A stretch of 6,362 bases of DNA from Ruminococcus sp. UBA3286 (GCA_002362135.1 DETO01000109.1:1-6362), one strand, 5' to 3'. Shown: positions 1 to 5,977, counted from the first letter of the stretch. The notes: generated from the letters alone by a model not told the origin. Made by a program: numbers and translations.

Positions 1-118
1 TCCCAAAAGGGATAGAAAAATATGTGAGTCGACTTCAATAGTGTAACATCTTTGCAAGGAATATAGGAAATCAAAATCCTCTATATAATACAGCATAGTA
101 AAAATTTATTTCCGTGTG
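1..118. other. Non-coding sequence after the tgt cluster, no clear terminator
   Basis: This stretch follows the SUFU gene stop (TAA at 119-121). It holds a weak inverted repeat, ATATAG (61-66) with CTATAT (81-86), and a tiny TCCC/GGGA hairpin at 1-12 on the window edge. Neither is followed by a T-tract on the minus strand, so neither is a convincing intrinsic terminator. I see no gene or promoter that I would support. Confidence 0.4.
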
Positions 119-1234
119 TTATGATTTGAATTTCTTATAAGCCTTATTGATATATTTATACATATTTTTAATATAGTCATCGCTAAACGGAACGAAAAGA
201 TAGGCTTCATCGTGAAATTCGTCCGACTCATATCTTTCTTTGCCGAAATATTTAAGAGCCATTTTGTCAACATCGCCGGGATAGCTGTCGAAATCGTCGT
301 CGCTGTAGAAATCGTAGTAAAATTCGGCGAATTTCACGCCCTCGTCGGTGAGTATATCTTTAGTCAGTTCGCCGCCGAGGTTGTTGATAAGAAAACGCCG
401 AATATCGAATTCTCCCGATTTTACGGCGGCGATCTCTTCTGCGAAATAACTTTTGAATTCGTCGTTGATCATTTTATGAGCAATGCACCATTTCAAAAAT
501 GCCGCGATATGATTGGCTGCATTAATATCAAGCGTATCGAGTTCTTTTTCATCAATTTTTTTCGCATGATTTTCATAAGAATCTATTATATTGGCGTAAT
601 TTTCGTTAATAACGGGTTTACGGTCTGGGTCGGCTATCATAAGAGAATTTTTATTGAATTCCCTGACCAAATTATTTGCGCCATTTTTTATCTTAAAATC
701 GATCTCACTTCTGAAAAGCGGCACTACCTGATAAAAATTAACTTCGTCGTCGTCGGATAATTTGCATACTGTCGATTCAAGGCTAAACAAGGAATCTATC
801 AGCATTATGGCGCAGAATTGAGCTTCATCCGAAATAGTATTGCCGTAGTCGATCGAATGACCCCATGCAAGCCATGATTTTTTTTCAATCGGGAGTTTTG
901 CAATCATTTTAAGCAAATGGAGCGGCCACCCGCAGCATTCGGATTCAAAATCCCAGTTTGGCGGAAGACAGAGTACAAGTTCCGCACGTTCAAGCTTATC
1001 TTCGGCATATTCTTCGGGAACTTTCATTTTGTGCGCGCCCATTCCCATTGTGACGAGGGTATAAAATCTCTTTTCAATAGTAGGCGGTATAACGTATATG
1101 TCAACGCGTACATCTTCTGGATCAGTCTCCTGATAATAATTACTTATTTCTCCAAAGTGTTCTTCTATGTGCTTTTCGAGCAATTCATGCTGTTCTTGTG
1201 TGTATAGTTCAAGTTCTTTTTTCTTTTTATTCAT
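119..1234 (-). CDS. SUFU-domain protein with an acidic C-terminal extension (possible immunity protein)
   Basis: This 371-residue soluble protein has no signal peptide or membrane segment. Residues about 15-190 resemble the Suppressor of fused (SUFU) domain: VDIYVIPP at 44-51, RFYTLVTMGMGAHKM at 56-70, the strand ERAELVLCLPPNW at 82-94, then WPLHLLKMIAKLP at 103-115 and WLAWGHSIDYG at 121-131. Residues about 230-371 form a second, acidic region, with AANHIAAFLKWCI at about 240 and a YYDFYSDDDFDSYPGD stretch. I do not assign this region to a family with confidence. Bacterial SUFU proteins are known largely as immunity proteins of polymorphic toxin systems, but no toxin is visible here, so that role is inferred. 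The start is well supported: AGGAGG at 1241-1246 lies 6 bases upstream, and the ATG overlaps the previous gene's TGA as ATGA. It is the last gene of the tgt cluster within the window. Confidence 0.82.
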   Translation of the reverse strand: MNKKKKELELYTQEQHELLEKHIEEHFGEISNYYQETDPEDVRVDIYVIPPTIEKRFYTLVTMGMGAHKMKVPEEYAEDKLERAELVLCLPPNWDFESECCGWPLHLLKMIAKLPIEKKSWLAWGHSIDYGNTISDEAQFCAIMLIDSLFSLESTVCKLSDDDEVNFYQVVPLFRSEIDFKIKNGANNLVREFNKNSLMIADPDRKPVINENYANIIDSYENHAKKIDEKELDTLDINAANHIAAFLKWCIAHKMINDEFKSYFAEEIAAVKSGEFDIRRFLINNLGGELTKDILTDEGVKFAEFYYDFYSDDDFDSYPGDVDKMALKYFGKERYESDEFHDEAYLFVPFSDDYIKNMYKYINKAYKKFKS

Positions 1235-1827
1235 GGTGTTCCTCCTAATCTGTCAAGTATTTTTTGCAGCAGCCGATTATTTTCAGTCAGCAGCCTGATG
1301 ATTTCAGCATTGGGATCGACGATTTTCGTCTGATCATTTTTAGTTTTGATATTTTTCTTCAGAATCTTCTCCATCATATTTCGAAAGCTTGTAAATTGAA
1401 GAGTAATATCGCCGTTTTCATTCATTTTCCTGACAGTTTTGCTTGTCTTGATAAAATCAAACATAAAGCAGTCGTAGGCGTTCAGAAAATCAAGGCAGTC
1501 ATCGGAATTAAAAGCAGAACTTTCCTGCCTGTCGGAATATTTTTCACGCAGTTCCGTTATCTCTCTGATAAACCTCTTGATCTCCGCTTTAATCCCGAAA
1601 GACGCCATGACTATCGCAGAAGCGTTTCTGTGACAGTCCGCCTGCGGGTCGGAGTTTATTTCAAGGGCGGTAACAATCATTGCGGAATCAAAAATATTGC
1701 CGAGAAAAGGAATTATAACGGTATTCGGGTCAAACTCCAGCGGATCGATATGCCCGATAACGGCGGCTGCACGTTCTGTCTGATCATGAATATTGCGAAC
1801 CAGCTCTTCGCAGTTCAAGTACATCAT
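1231..1827 (-). CDS. Hypothetical protein with a C-terminal coiled coil
   Basis: I do not recognise this 198-residue protein. It is soluble and predicted helical, with no signal peptide. It begins MMYLNCEELVRNIHDQTERAAAVIG and contains a charged helical stretch, KAEIKRFIREITELREKY, near residues 81-98. It ends with a heptad-like segment, IIRLLTENNRLLQKILDRL, which looks like a short leucine-zipper coiled coil and suggests oligomerisation or partner binding. I chose the ATG at 1827 because it forms an ATGA overlap with the HAD phosphatase stop and has AGGG (1836-1839) 8 bases upstream. A GTG at 1836 would add three residues but falls on that AGGG. The gene also overlaps the SUFU gene by ATGA at its 3' end, so expression of the three is probably coupled. 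Partner, adaptor or regulator of the SUFU protein is a guess from context only. Confidence 0.8.
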   Translation of the reverse strand: MMYLNCEELVRNIHDQTERAAAVIGHIDPLEFDPNTVIIPFLGNIFDSAMIVTALEINSDPQADCHRNASAIVMASFGIKAEIKRFIREITELREKYSDRQESSAFNSDDCLDFLNAYDCFMFDFIKTSKTVRKMNENGDITLQFTSFRNMMEKILKKNIKTKNDQTKIVDPNAEIIRLLTENNRLLQKILDRLGGTP

Positions 1828-2477
1828 ATGGCGCACCCTAAAATTATATCCGCAATATCGGAAGTTTTTTCGGCGATATGGTCGGCGCCTTCGGCTTCAA
1901 GTTCTTCACGGCTGCGAAATCCCCATAAACAGCCGATAGAGATAAGACCGGAATTCTTTGCGGTCTGAATATCAACATTGCTGTCACCTATCATATAAAC
2001 TGTATTATCTTTATCGGGAATTTCGCTGAGAATCTCTCTGATAATTGCAGTATCAGGCTTTTTGGGACGTGAATCGCAGCCGCCCAGAACTTTAACGAAT
2101 TCAACGTCTGGGAGCAGATGCGATATTAGTTTTCTTGCCGTGTCCTGCGGTTTGTTGGTGGCGACTGCAATTTTCACGCTTTTTTTCGAAAGCCGCTCCA
2201 TAACTTCCTTTATTCCGCTATAAATCGTTGTGGAATCAAGATAATGGCTGCCGTAATATTCTCTGAAAATTTCATAAAGCTTATCAGAATCATTTTTTCT
2301 ATCGTCGGGAAGAGCGCGGATACAAAGTTTCCGAGCGCCGTTTCCGACCAGCTGTTTATAGTTTTCTATCGAATGTTCGGGGCAGTTAAGCTGTCTGAGA
2401 CCGTAATTTACGGCGTCCGCAAGGTCTTTTATCGTATCGGCAATAGTACCGTCAAGATCGAATATTGCTGTTATCAT
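1824..2477 (-). CDS. HAD-family phosphatase, phosphoglycolate-phosphatase-like
   Basis: This 217-residue cytosolic HAD-superfamily hydrolase has all four catalytic motifs. Motif I is FDLDGT with nucleophile D7 and acid/base D9. Motif II is the threonine in VATNKP (T107). Motif III is the lysine in RPKKPD (K140). Motif IV is GDSNVDIQTAKNSG, with Mg2+ ligands D165 and D169. A helical cap lies between residues about 15 and 85 (cap type C1). Length and layout match the Gph/PGMB-like subgroup, which removes phosphate from small phosphorylated metabolites such as 2-phosphoglycolate. The GCLWGFRSREELEAEGADHIAE ending is typical of Gph-like members. The true substrate cannot be read from sequence. 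A GAGGTGA site (2482-2488) precedes the ATG and overlaps the tgt stop codon, leaving only 9 bases between the genes. Confidence 0.93.
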   Translation of the reverse strand: MITAIFDLDGTIADTIKDLADAVNYGLRQLNCPEHSIENYKQLVGNGARKLCIRALPDDRKNDSDKLYEIFREYYGSHYLDSTTIYSGIKEVMERLSKKSVKIAVATNKPQDTARKLISHLLPDVEFVKVLGGCDSRPKKPDTAIIREILSEIPDKDNTVYMIGDSNVDIQTAKNSGLISIGCLWGFRSREELEAEGADHIAEKTSDIADIILGCAI

Positions 2478-2486
2478 GATATCACC

Positions 2487-3617
2487 TCAAATTCTCGCAG
2501 CGAGAAGCGTTGAATATTGCTGACGGAATTTTTCAAATCTGTCCTCATCGATCGCCTCACGGATTTTTTCTGCAAGAGTATTGTAAAAATAAAGATTATG
2601 CTGAACTGCAAGACGACCTGCAAGCTGCTCATTCGCCTTAAAAAGATGACGAATGTAAGCGCGGCTGAAATTTCGGCAGGTCGGACAGCCGCATTGCTCG
2701 TCAACAGGTCGGGGATCGGTCTCGTAGCATTTATTTCCCAGATGCATGATACCGCTCCATGTAAATACTGTAGCGTGACGTGCGTTTCTGCTCGGCATAA
2801 CGCAGTCGAACATATCAACTCCTCTTGCAACTGCTTCAATGATATTCGAGGGAGTGCCGACTCCCATGAGATATCGCGGCTTATCAACGGGCATATACGG
2901 CTCTACAACGTCGATAATGCGATACATCTCTTCCGTGGATTCGCCGACGGCAAGACCGCCTATCGCATAGCCGTCGAGATCGAGTTCCGCTATCTGTTCC
3001 ATATGCCTGATACGGAGATCGTCGTAAGTTGATCCCTGATTTATTCCGAAAAGCATCTGATTTTTATTAATAGTATCGGGGAGGCTATTGAGGCGTTTCA
3101 TTTCGTCTTTGCATCTGCAAAGCCAGCGGAATGTACGCTCTATGGATTTTTCGGCGTATTCATGTGTTGCTGGATTTTCTACGCATTCATCGAACGCCAT
3201 GGCGATAGTTGAGCCGAGATTGGACTGTATCTGCATACTTTCCTCAGGGCCCATGAATATTCGATGACCGTCGATATGGGAAGCAAAATAAACTCCCTCT
3301 TCCTTGATCTTGCGCAGTTTTGCAAGTGAAAACACCTGAAATCCGCCGCTGTCCGTAAGTATAGGTTTATCCCAGTTCATGAATTTATGCAGACCGCCCA
3401 TTTCCTTGACGATCTTATCGCCGGGGCGGAGATGAAGATGATAAGTATTGCAAAGTTCGACCTGCGTTTTTAATTCTTTGAGATCGACGGAAGAGATTCC
3501 GCCCTTGATAGCGGCGGCAGTGCCGACGTTCATGAAGCAGGGCGTCTGGAATGTGCCGTGGACGGTTTCAACCTGACCGCGGCGCGCTTTATTTTCAGTT
3601 TTTATTAATGTAAACAT
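2487..3617 (-). CDS. tgt: tRNA-guanine transglycosylase (queuine/preQ1 tRNA-ribosyltransferase)
   Basis: This full-length 376-residue TGT exchanges guanine 34 in the anticodon of GUN tRNAs (Asp, Asn, His, Tyr) for a 7-deazaguanine base, leading to queuosine. The TIM-barrel active site is intact: D89 in TDSGGFQ, D143/C145 in FDEC, the GGLAVGE loop at 220-226, and nucleophile D271 in DMFDCVMPSRNARH. The structural zinc site is C309, C311, C314 and H340, with the same spacing as the E. coli enzyme. Base specificity (preQ1 versus salvaged queuine) cannot be settled by eye. The start is MFTLIKTE: AAAGGAGA at 3622-3629 lies just upstream, and a longer in-frame start at 3653 would run back through this site and the end of the preceding gene. 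queA and yajC, frequent neighbours, are absent in the window. The gene is 10 bases after the 125-residue membrane protein and 9 bases before the HAD gene. Confidence 0.97.
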   Translation of the reverse strand: MFTLIKTENKARRGQVETVHGTFQTPCFMNVGTAAAIKGGISSVDLKELKTQVELCNTYHLHLRPGDKIVKEMGGLHKFMNWDKPILTDSGGFQVFSLAKLRKIKEEGVYFASHIDGHRIFMGPEESMQIQSNLGSTIAMAFDECVENPATHEYAEKSIERTFRWLCRCKDEMKRLNSLPDTINKNQMLFGINQGSTYDDLRIRHMEQIAELDLDGYAIGGLAVGESTEEMYRIIDVVEPYMPVDKPRYLMGVGTPSNIIEAVARGVDMFDCVMPSRNARHATVFTWSGIMHLGNKCYETDPRPVDEQCGCPTCRNFSRAYIRHLFKANEQLAGRLAVQHNLYFYNTLAEKIREAIDEDRFEKFRQQYSTLLAARI

Positions 3618-3621
3618 AAAA

Positions 3622-3629
3622 TCTCCTTT
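3622..3629 (-). promoter_or_regulatory. Ribosome binding site that sets the tgt start
   Basis: On the minus strand this reads AAAGGAGA and ends 4 bases before the ATG at 3617, with the core GGAG about 5 bases away. It includes two bases of the TAA stop (3628-3630) of the preceding gene. It rules out the longer in-frame tgt start at 3653. Confidence 0.8.
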
Positions 3630-4005
3630 ATAAAGATAATAAAGATATTCCAATTATACCAATTACGTATATTGAAGTAATAGAGCAAAGAATACATATG
3701 GAAATGCTGGAAAGAACCATGGAAAGGGTAGTTTCCGTCCAATTTTTATTATAGATATGCAAGCTTATGCAGGCGAGCGTTCCTGCGGTTAAACTTGCGA
3801 TCAGCGAAGGTACCCCGACGCTAAACATCACTATACTATAGCAGAAATCTTTGATTCCGTCTGCAATCTGATCGATAATACTGAATTCGTAGTTGTAGCT
3901 TTTGCCGCGGAGGGACGATTGATCGACCAAGCACGATAATGATACCAAAAATCCGATGATCGTGTAAATTGCAGATGCGATAATGGCTGTAGTTATCTTT
4001 TTCAT
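3628..4005 (-). CDS. Small polytopic membrane protein, first gene of the tgt cluster
   Basis: I do not recognise this 125-residue protein. It is strongly hydrophobic, with about four membrane segments: residues about 5-25 (TTAIIASAIYTIIGFLVSLSC), two adjoining segments over about 57-88 (YSIVMFSVGVPSLIASLTAGTLACISLHIY), and one or two over about 93-125. A more polar stretch, DQSSLRGKSYNYEFSIIDQ, lies between the first and second. The start is MKKITT at 4005, because GGAGGA at 4013-4018 lies 7 bases upstream; a longer in-frame ATG at 4020 sits on top of that site. The S-L-S-C at residues 22-25 is a poor lipobox, so I read the N-terminus as a membrane anchor. It is the first gene after the promoter in the intergenic region and shares a transcript with tgt, 10 bases downstream. 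Function is unknown. Confidence 0.78.
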   Translation of the reverse strand: MKKITTAIIASAIYTIIGFLVSLSCLVDQSSLRGKSYNYEFSIIDQIADGIKDFCYSIVMFSVGVPSLIASLTAGTLACISLHIYNKNWTETTLSMVLSSISICILCSITSIYVIGIIGISLLSL

Positions 4006-4034
4006 GATGAATTCCTCCAAATTTTTTATATATT

Positions 4035-4063
4035 AAACGCTATTGCAAATTGTAATAGTGTTT
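4035..4063. repeat. 29-base inverted repeat, candidate operator or RNA hairpin
   Basis: On the plus strand AAACGCTATTGCAA pairs with TTGTAATAGTGTTT around a single central A. Twelve of fourteen positions are Watson-Crick and two (4039/4059 and 4045/4053) are G-T. In a plus-strand RNA these would be wobble pairs; in a minus-strand RNA they become A-C mismatches. The repeat covers the expected start site and early leader of the leftward promoter and the -35 element of the rightward promoter-like sequence. That placement suits a repressor operator. It is not followed by a T-tract on either strand, so I do not call it a terminator. Confidence 0.6.
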
Positions 4064-4071
4064 AGTATAAT
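4043..4071 (+). promoter_or_regulatory. Rightward promoter-like sequence, antisense to the upstream cluster
   Basis: TTGCAA at 4043-4048 (four of six to consensus) and TATAAT at 4066-4071 (perfect) are separated by exactly 17 bases. Its -10 overlaps the -10 of the leftward promoter by two bases, so the two would compete. Transcription would start near 4078 and run through a 13-codon reading frame, then antisense into the membrane-protein gene ending at 4148. It may be real, or chance in AT-rich DNA containing a palindrome. Confidence 0.35.
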
Positions 4072-4078
4072 TATACCA
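4070..4078 (-). promoter_or_regulatory. Extended -10 promoter for the tgt cluster
   Basis: The minus strand reads TGGTATAAT: a perfect -10 hexamer (4070-4075) with an extended TGN element (4076-4078). No good -35 is present; with a 17-base spacer the hexamer is CTATGA at 4093-4098, a poor match, so the extended -10 must compensate. Transcription would begin near 4063 and give a leader of about 58 bases before the ATG at 4005. The -10 is part of a perfect 12-base palindrome GTATAATTATAC at 4065-4076. Confidence 0.55.
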
Positions 4079-4098
4079 TATATTTTGGAGATTCATAG

Positions 4099-4140
4099 AT
4101 GAAAAATGTAACTTTTGCTATGACAATTGTAATTTTTTGA
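4099..4140 (+). CDS. Possible 13-residue peptide ORF
   Basis: An ATG at 4099 opens a frame encoding MKNVTFAMTIVIF and ends at TGA 4138-4140. A GGAG at 4087-4090 lies 8 bases upstream, and the rightward promoter-like sequence is about 30 bases upstream, so all parts of an expressed leader peptide or small hydrophobic peptide are lined up. It is the only plus-strand candidate I keep, and it is short enough to be chance. It could also be the remnant of a signal peptide from a lost gene. Confidence 0.22.
   Translation: MKNVTFAMTIVIF
4117..4133. repeat. Second, partial copy of the inverted-repeat core
   Basis: GCTATGACAATTGTAAT here matches GCTATTGCAAATTGTAAT at 4039-4056 with one base missing and two substitutions. 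Both are in the same orientation with 78 bases between their left ends. It keeps a small ACAATTGT palindrome but lacks the outer arm. It may be a second, weaker binding site for the same regulator. Confidence 0.35.
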
Positions 4141-4147
4141 ACACTCT

Positions 4148-4645
4148 CTAAATCGGTATGAACATTACCCAGATAAAAAGTATCGCGAATATCAGCGGAA
4201 TAAAATACGACGCATTTGCAAATGCTCTCGTGATTTTATATGCCGGAGTTTTGCTTGTTTTGCCGTTCATGGAGCAGAATGCGGCGGCTGACAATATGAC
4301 TGAAATAATTCCTGCTGTCAGAAACGGATAACCGATGAGATAACGCGCTATAGTGTATTTCACCAATCCGCCGACCGAAATAAGCATTCTGACTGCGGAA
4401 AAAAATTCGTTCCAGCCGTCTGAATCCCAAAAATCCGATAATCTGTTAATAAATTTCAGCGTTTTGCAGTAAGAAAAAATATTCAGCAATATCCCGAAAT
4501 AAATATATAATCCCGAAATAAGGCAGTTTATCAGGAATTTTCGGGGAATTTCTTTTTCTGCAATTTCATCTTTGCGCTGTTTATGAGAACCCTGTATTAA
4601 CGGTTTCAACTGCTGCTGACTAAGCTGTATGTCATATTTTTTCAT
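4148..4645 (-). CDS. Membrane protein of unknown function with about three transmembrane segments
   Basis: This is 165 residues from the start chosen here. A polar, lysine- and glutamine-rich N-terminal tail (about residues 1-36) precedes membrane segments at about 37-59, 102-124 and 142-165. The first loop contains a tryptophan- and aspartate-rich stretch, SDFWDSDGWNEFF. I do not recognise the family. The start is uncertain: ATGs at 4678, 4663 and 4645 are all in frame and none has a clear ribosome binding site. I prefer 4645 (MKKYDIQLSQQQL) because it overlaps the PAS gene by only 14 bases; the 4678 start would overlap it by 47. The lack of a Shine-Dalgarno site suggests translational coupling to the PAS gene. 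It is the last gene of the upstream cluster. Confidence 0.72.
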   Translation of the reverse strand: MKKYDIQLSQQQLKPLIQGSHKQRKDEIAEKEIPRKFLINCLISGLYIYFGILLNIFSYCKTLKFINRLSDFWDSDGWNEFFSAVRMLISVGGLVKYTIARYLIGYPFLTAGIISVILSAAAFCSMNGKTSKTPAYKITRAFANASYFIPLIFAILFIWVMFIPI

Positions 4646-5006
4646 ATGGCATAGCGGTTTCATGGCTTCGGTATTCATGCTTTTCGTAATATCCGATAAG
4701 ATTTCCGAAATCGTCCCGCAGGGCTATCATATAAACGTCCTTGTTTTCCTTGGGATTATGAAAAGTGAATACTCTGTTATTGTCGGCGGATTTTGCGAAC
4801 CATTCCAGAACAGCTTTTATTTTCTGATTAGATCCGGCATTATGGCAATCGAGCAGCGATCTGCCGACAAGTTCCGCGCCGCCTTTTTTAGCGTATCGCT
4901 CAACCGCCGTGGGATTCATATAAATTATCTCATGCTTCGTATTGCATATAACTATGGGAGCGGTATCCGAATCGATAACACTTTTAAAGAAATTGGAAAG
5001 TTCCAT
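4632..5006 (-). CDS. Stand-alone PAS-domain protein
   Basis: This 124-residue protein is made almost entirely of one PAS fold. Residues about 17-38 (PIVICNTKHEIIYMNPTAVERY) are the characteristic first strands and helix; LVGRSLLDCHN follows near 46-56, and VFTFHNPKENKDVYMIALRDDFGNLIGYYEKHEYR forms the C-terminal sheet. No kinase, cyclase, DNA-binding or other output domain is attached, so it probably senses a ligand or redox state, or acts as an adaptor; which one cannot be read. No membrane segment is present. The start is the ATG at 5006: AGGAG at 5015-5019 lies 8 bases upstream. The ATG at 5012 is only 2 bases from it. The gene is 11 bases after the PstS-like gene, whose TAG stop overlaps the AGGAG. 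Confidence 0.88.
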   Translation of the reverse strand: MELSNFFKSVIDSDTAPIVICNTKHEIIYMNPTAVERYAKKGGAELVGRSLLDCHNAGSNQKIKAVLEWFAKSADNNRVFTFHNPKENKDVYMIALRDDFGNLIGYYEKHEYRSHETAMPYEKI

Positions 5007-5014
5007 AAACATAA

Positions 5015-5019
5015 CTCCT
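5015..5019 (-). promoter_or_regulatory. Ribosome binding site that decides the PAS gene start
   Basis: The minus strand reads AGGAG, sharing bases with the TAG stop of the PstS-like gene at 5018-5020. Spacing favours the ATG at 5006 (8 bases) over the one at 5012 (2 bases). Confidence 0.7.
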
Positions 5020-5974
5020 AATTCAAGGGAATATATCCCGTTTCATCTATAATTCGCTGACCGTCTTCGGAAAGCATCCAGTCTATAAAAGGCTGAATAT
5101 TGGGGTTGTCGTTATTTTTATCATAAACAGCATAAAAATTGCTGACTATCGGATAATTTCCGTTTGCAATATTCTCGCGGTCGGGATATACTCCGTCAAC
5201 AGATAGCATTTTGACATTCCCGTTTTTAACGACGTCCTCAACGTAATATCTGAATGAAAATCCAATTGAGCTTCCCATAAAACCTATCGGATTTTTCTTT
5301 ATCTCTTCGCCGTTCATAAATGAAAGCATCGCCGTCTGACTGCCGCTGCCTTTATTGCGCGAAAGAGCGTTTATGGGAAGATTTTTGCCGCCTGCTTCCG
5401 ACCAGTTTTTGCATTTGCCGCTGAAAATATCCCTTATCTGTTGCTGCGAAAGATCGTCAACGGGATTATCGCCGTTTACGAGAAATACGAACGCTTCGCA
5501 GCCTATGGGTATCATTTCGAGATCAGCGGATTTCTCTTCGGCATATGCAAGCTGTTCCGCGGAAGGTTTCGCGCATATTATAATATCCGCATCGCCGTCG
5601 GCAACTGCTTTGTATGCGCCTCGCGTATTTCTCATTTGCAGTTTGCTTTCAGGGGTGAAATCGCTGCCGTCAAATTCAACGGAATCTTCGGGATATACCG
5701 CATTTACTGCCGCAGAGCATATCGGATAGAGCGCGGCCGCTCCGTCTATGACGGGAAGATCGCCCGAAAGCTGAAGATCGGAACGCATTTTTACTATTTC
5801 AGAATCCTTCTCAAATGGAAGATATTTGTCCAGTTCAATTGATTTCGCCTGCATTCCCGAACTTGTATCGGGGATACATGGCTTTGTGCAGACGTTGTAC
5901 AGCGTCAGGTCGAATACTGCAAATCCGAGGACGAGGGACGAAATGGCAAGCAATTGTTTCGTAAACTTTTTCAT
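5018..5974 (-). CDS. PstS-like substrate-binding protein, membrane-anchored or secreted
   Basis: This 318-residue protein starts with a basic tip and hydrophobic segment (MKKFTKQLLAISSLVLGFAVF), a signal peptide or uncleaved anchor, so the rest acts outside the membrane. The body is a phosphate-binding-protein-like fold (PstS family). PVIDGAAALYP at 74-84 sits at the first ligand loop, DADIIICAKPS at about 128-138 precedes the hinge, and IRDIFSGKCKNWSEAGGK at 180-197 and R206 with KGSGSQT at 208-214 are classic PstS signatures. The C-terminus GYIPLN is also typical. The first loop has DGAAAL where canonical PstS has a Gly/Ser/Thr-rich loop, so the ligand may not be orthophosphate. No lipobox is evident. 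GGGAGG at 5981-5986 lies 6 bases upstream of the ATG. No permease or ATPase genes are in view. Confidence 0.88.
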   Translation of the reverse strand: MKKFTKQLLAISSLVLGFAVFDLTLYNVCTKPCIPDTSSGMQAKSIELDKYLPFEKDSEIVKMRSDLQLSGDLPVIDGAAALYPICSAAVNAVYPEDSVEFDGSDFTPESKLQMRNTRGAYKAVADGDADIIICAKPSAEQLAYAEEKSADLEMIPIGCEAFVFLVNGDNPVDDLSQQQIRDIFSGKCKNWSEAGGKNLPINALSRNKGSGSQTAMLSFMNGEEIKKNPIGFMGSSIGFSFRYYVEDVVKNGNVKMLSVDGVYPDRENIANGNYPIVSNFYAVYDKNNDNPNIQPFIDWMLSEDGQRIIDETGYIPLN

Positions 5975-5977
5975 ACG

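Noticed and set aside
61..86. Terminator hairpin after the SUFU gene
   Set aside because: The stem has only six AT-rich pairs and no T-tract follows on the minus strand.
212..760. Plus-strand frame of 182 codons
   Set aside because: It lies entirely antisense to the SUFU gene, has no recognisable domain, and the minus-strand frame has clear family motifs and a strong ribosome binding site.
1264..1968. Plus-strand frame of 234 codons
   Set aside because: It spans the antisense of two coupled minus-strand genes, one with full HAD motifs. It has no coherent domain of its own.
2474..2887. Minus-strand frame of 137 codons inside tgt
   Set aside because: It is out of frame within tgt, which is intact through its zinc-site residues over this span.
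3618..3653. Longer tgt start at 3653
   Set aside because: It would overlap the preceding gene and translate through the tgt ribosome binding site. The start at 3617 gives the E. coli-like numbering of D89 and conserved N-terminus.
3931..3942. Lipoprotein signal in the 125-residue membrane protein
   Set aside because: The residues before the cysteine (S-L-S-C) lack the leucine-type -3 position of a good lipobox, and the rest of the protein is polytopic.
4035..4063. Intrinsic terminator for the upstream cluster
   Set aside because: On the minus strand the stem has two A-C mismatches, is AT-rich, and lacks a following T-tract. It also lies beyond the promoter of the next cluster.
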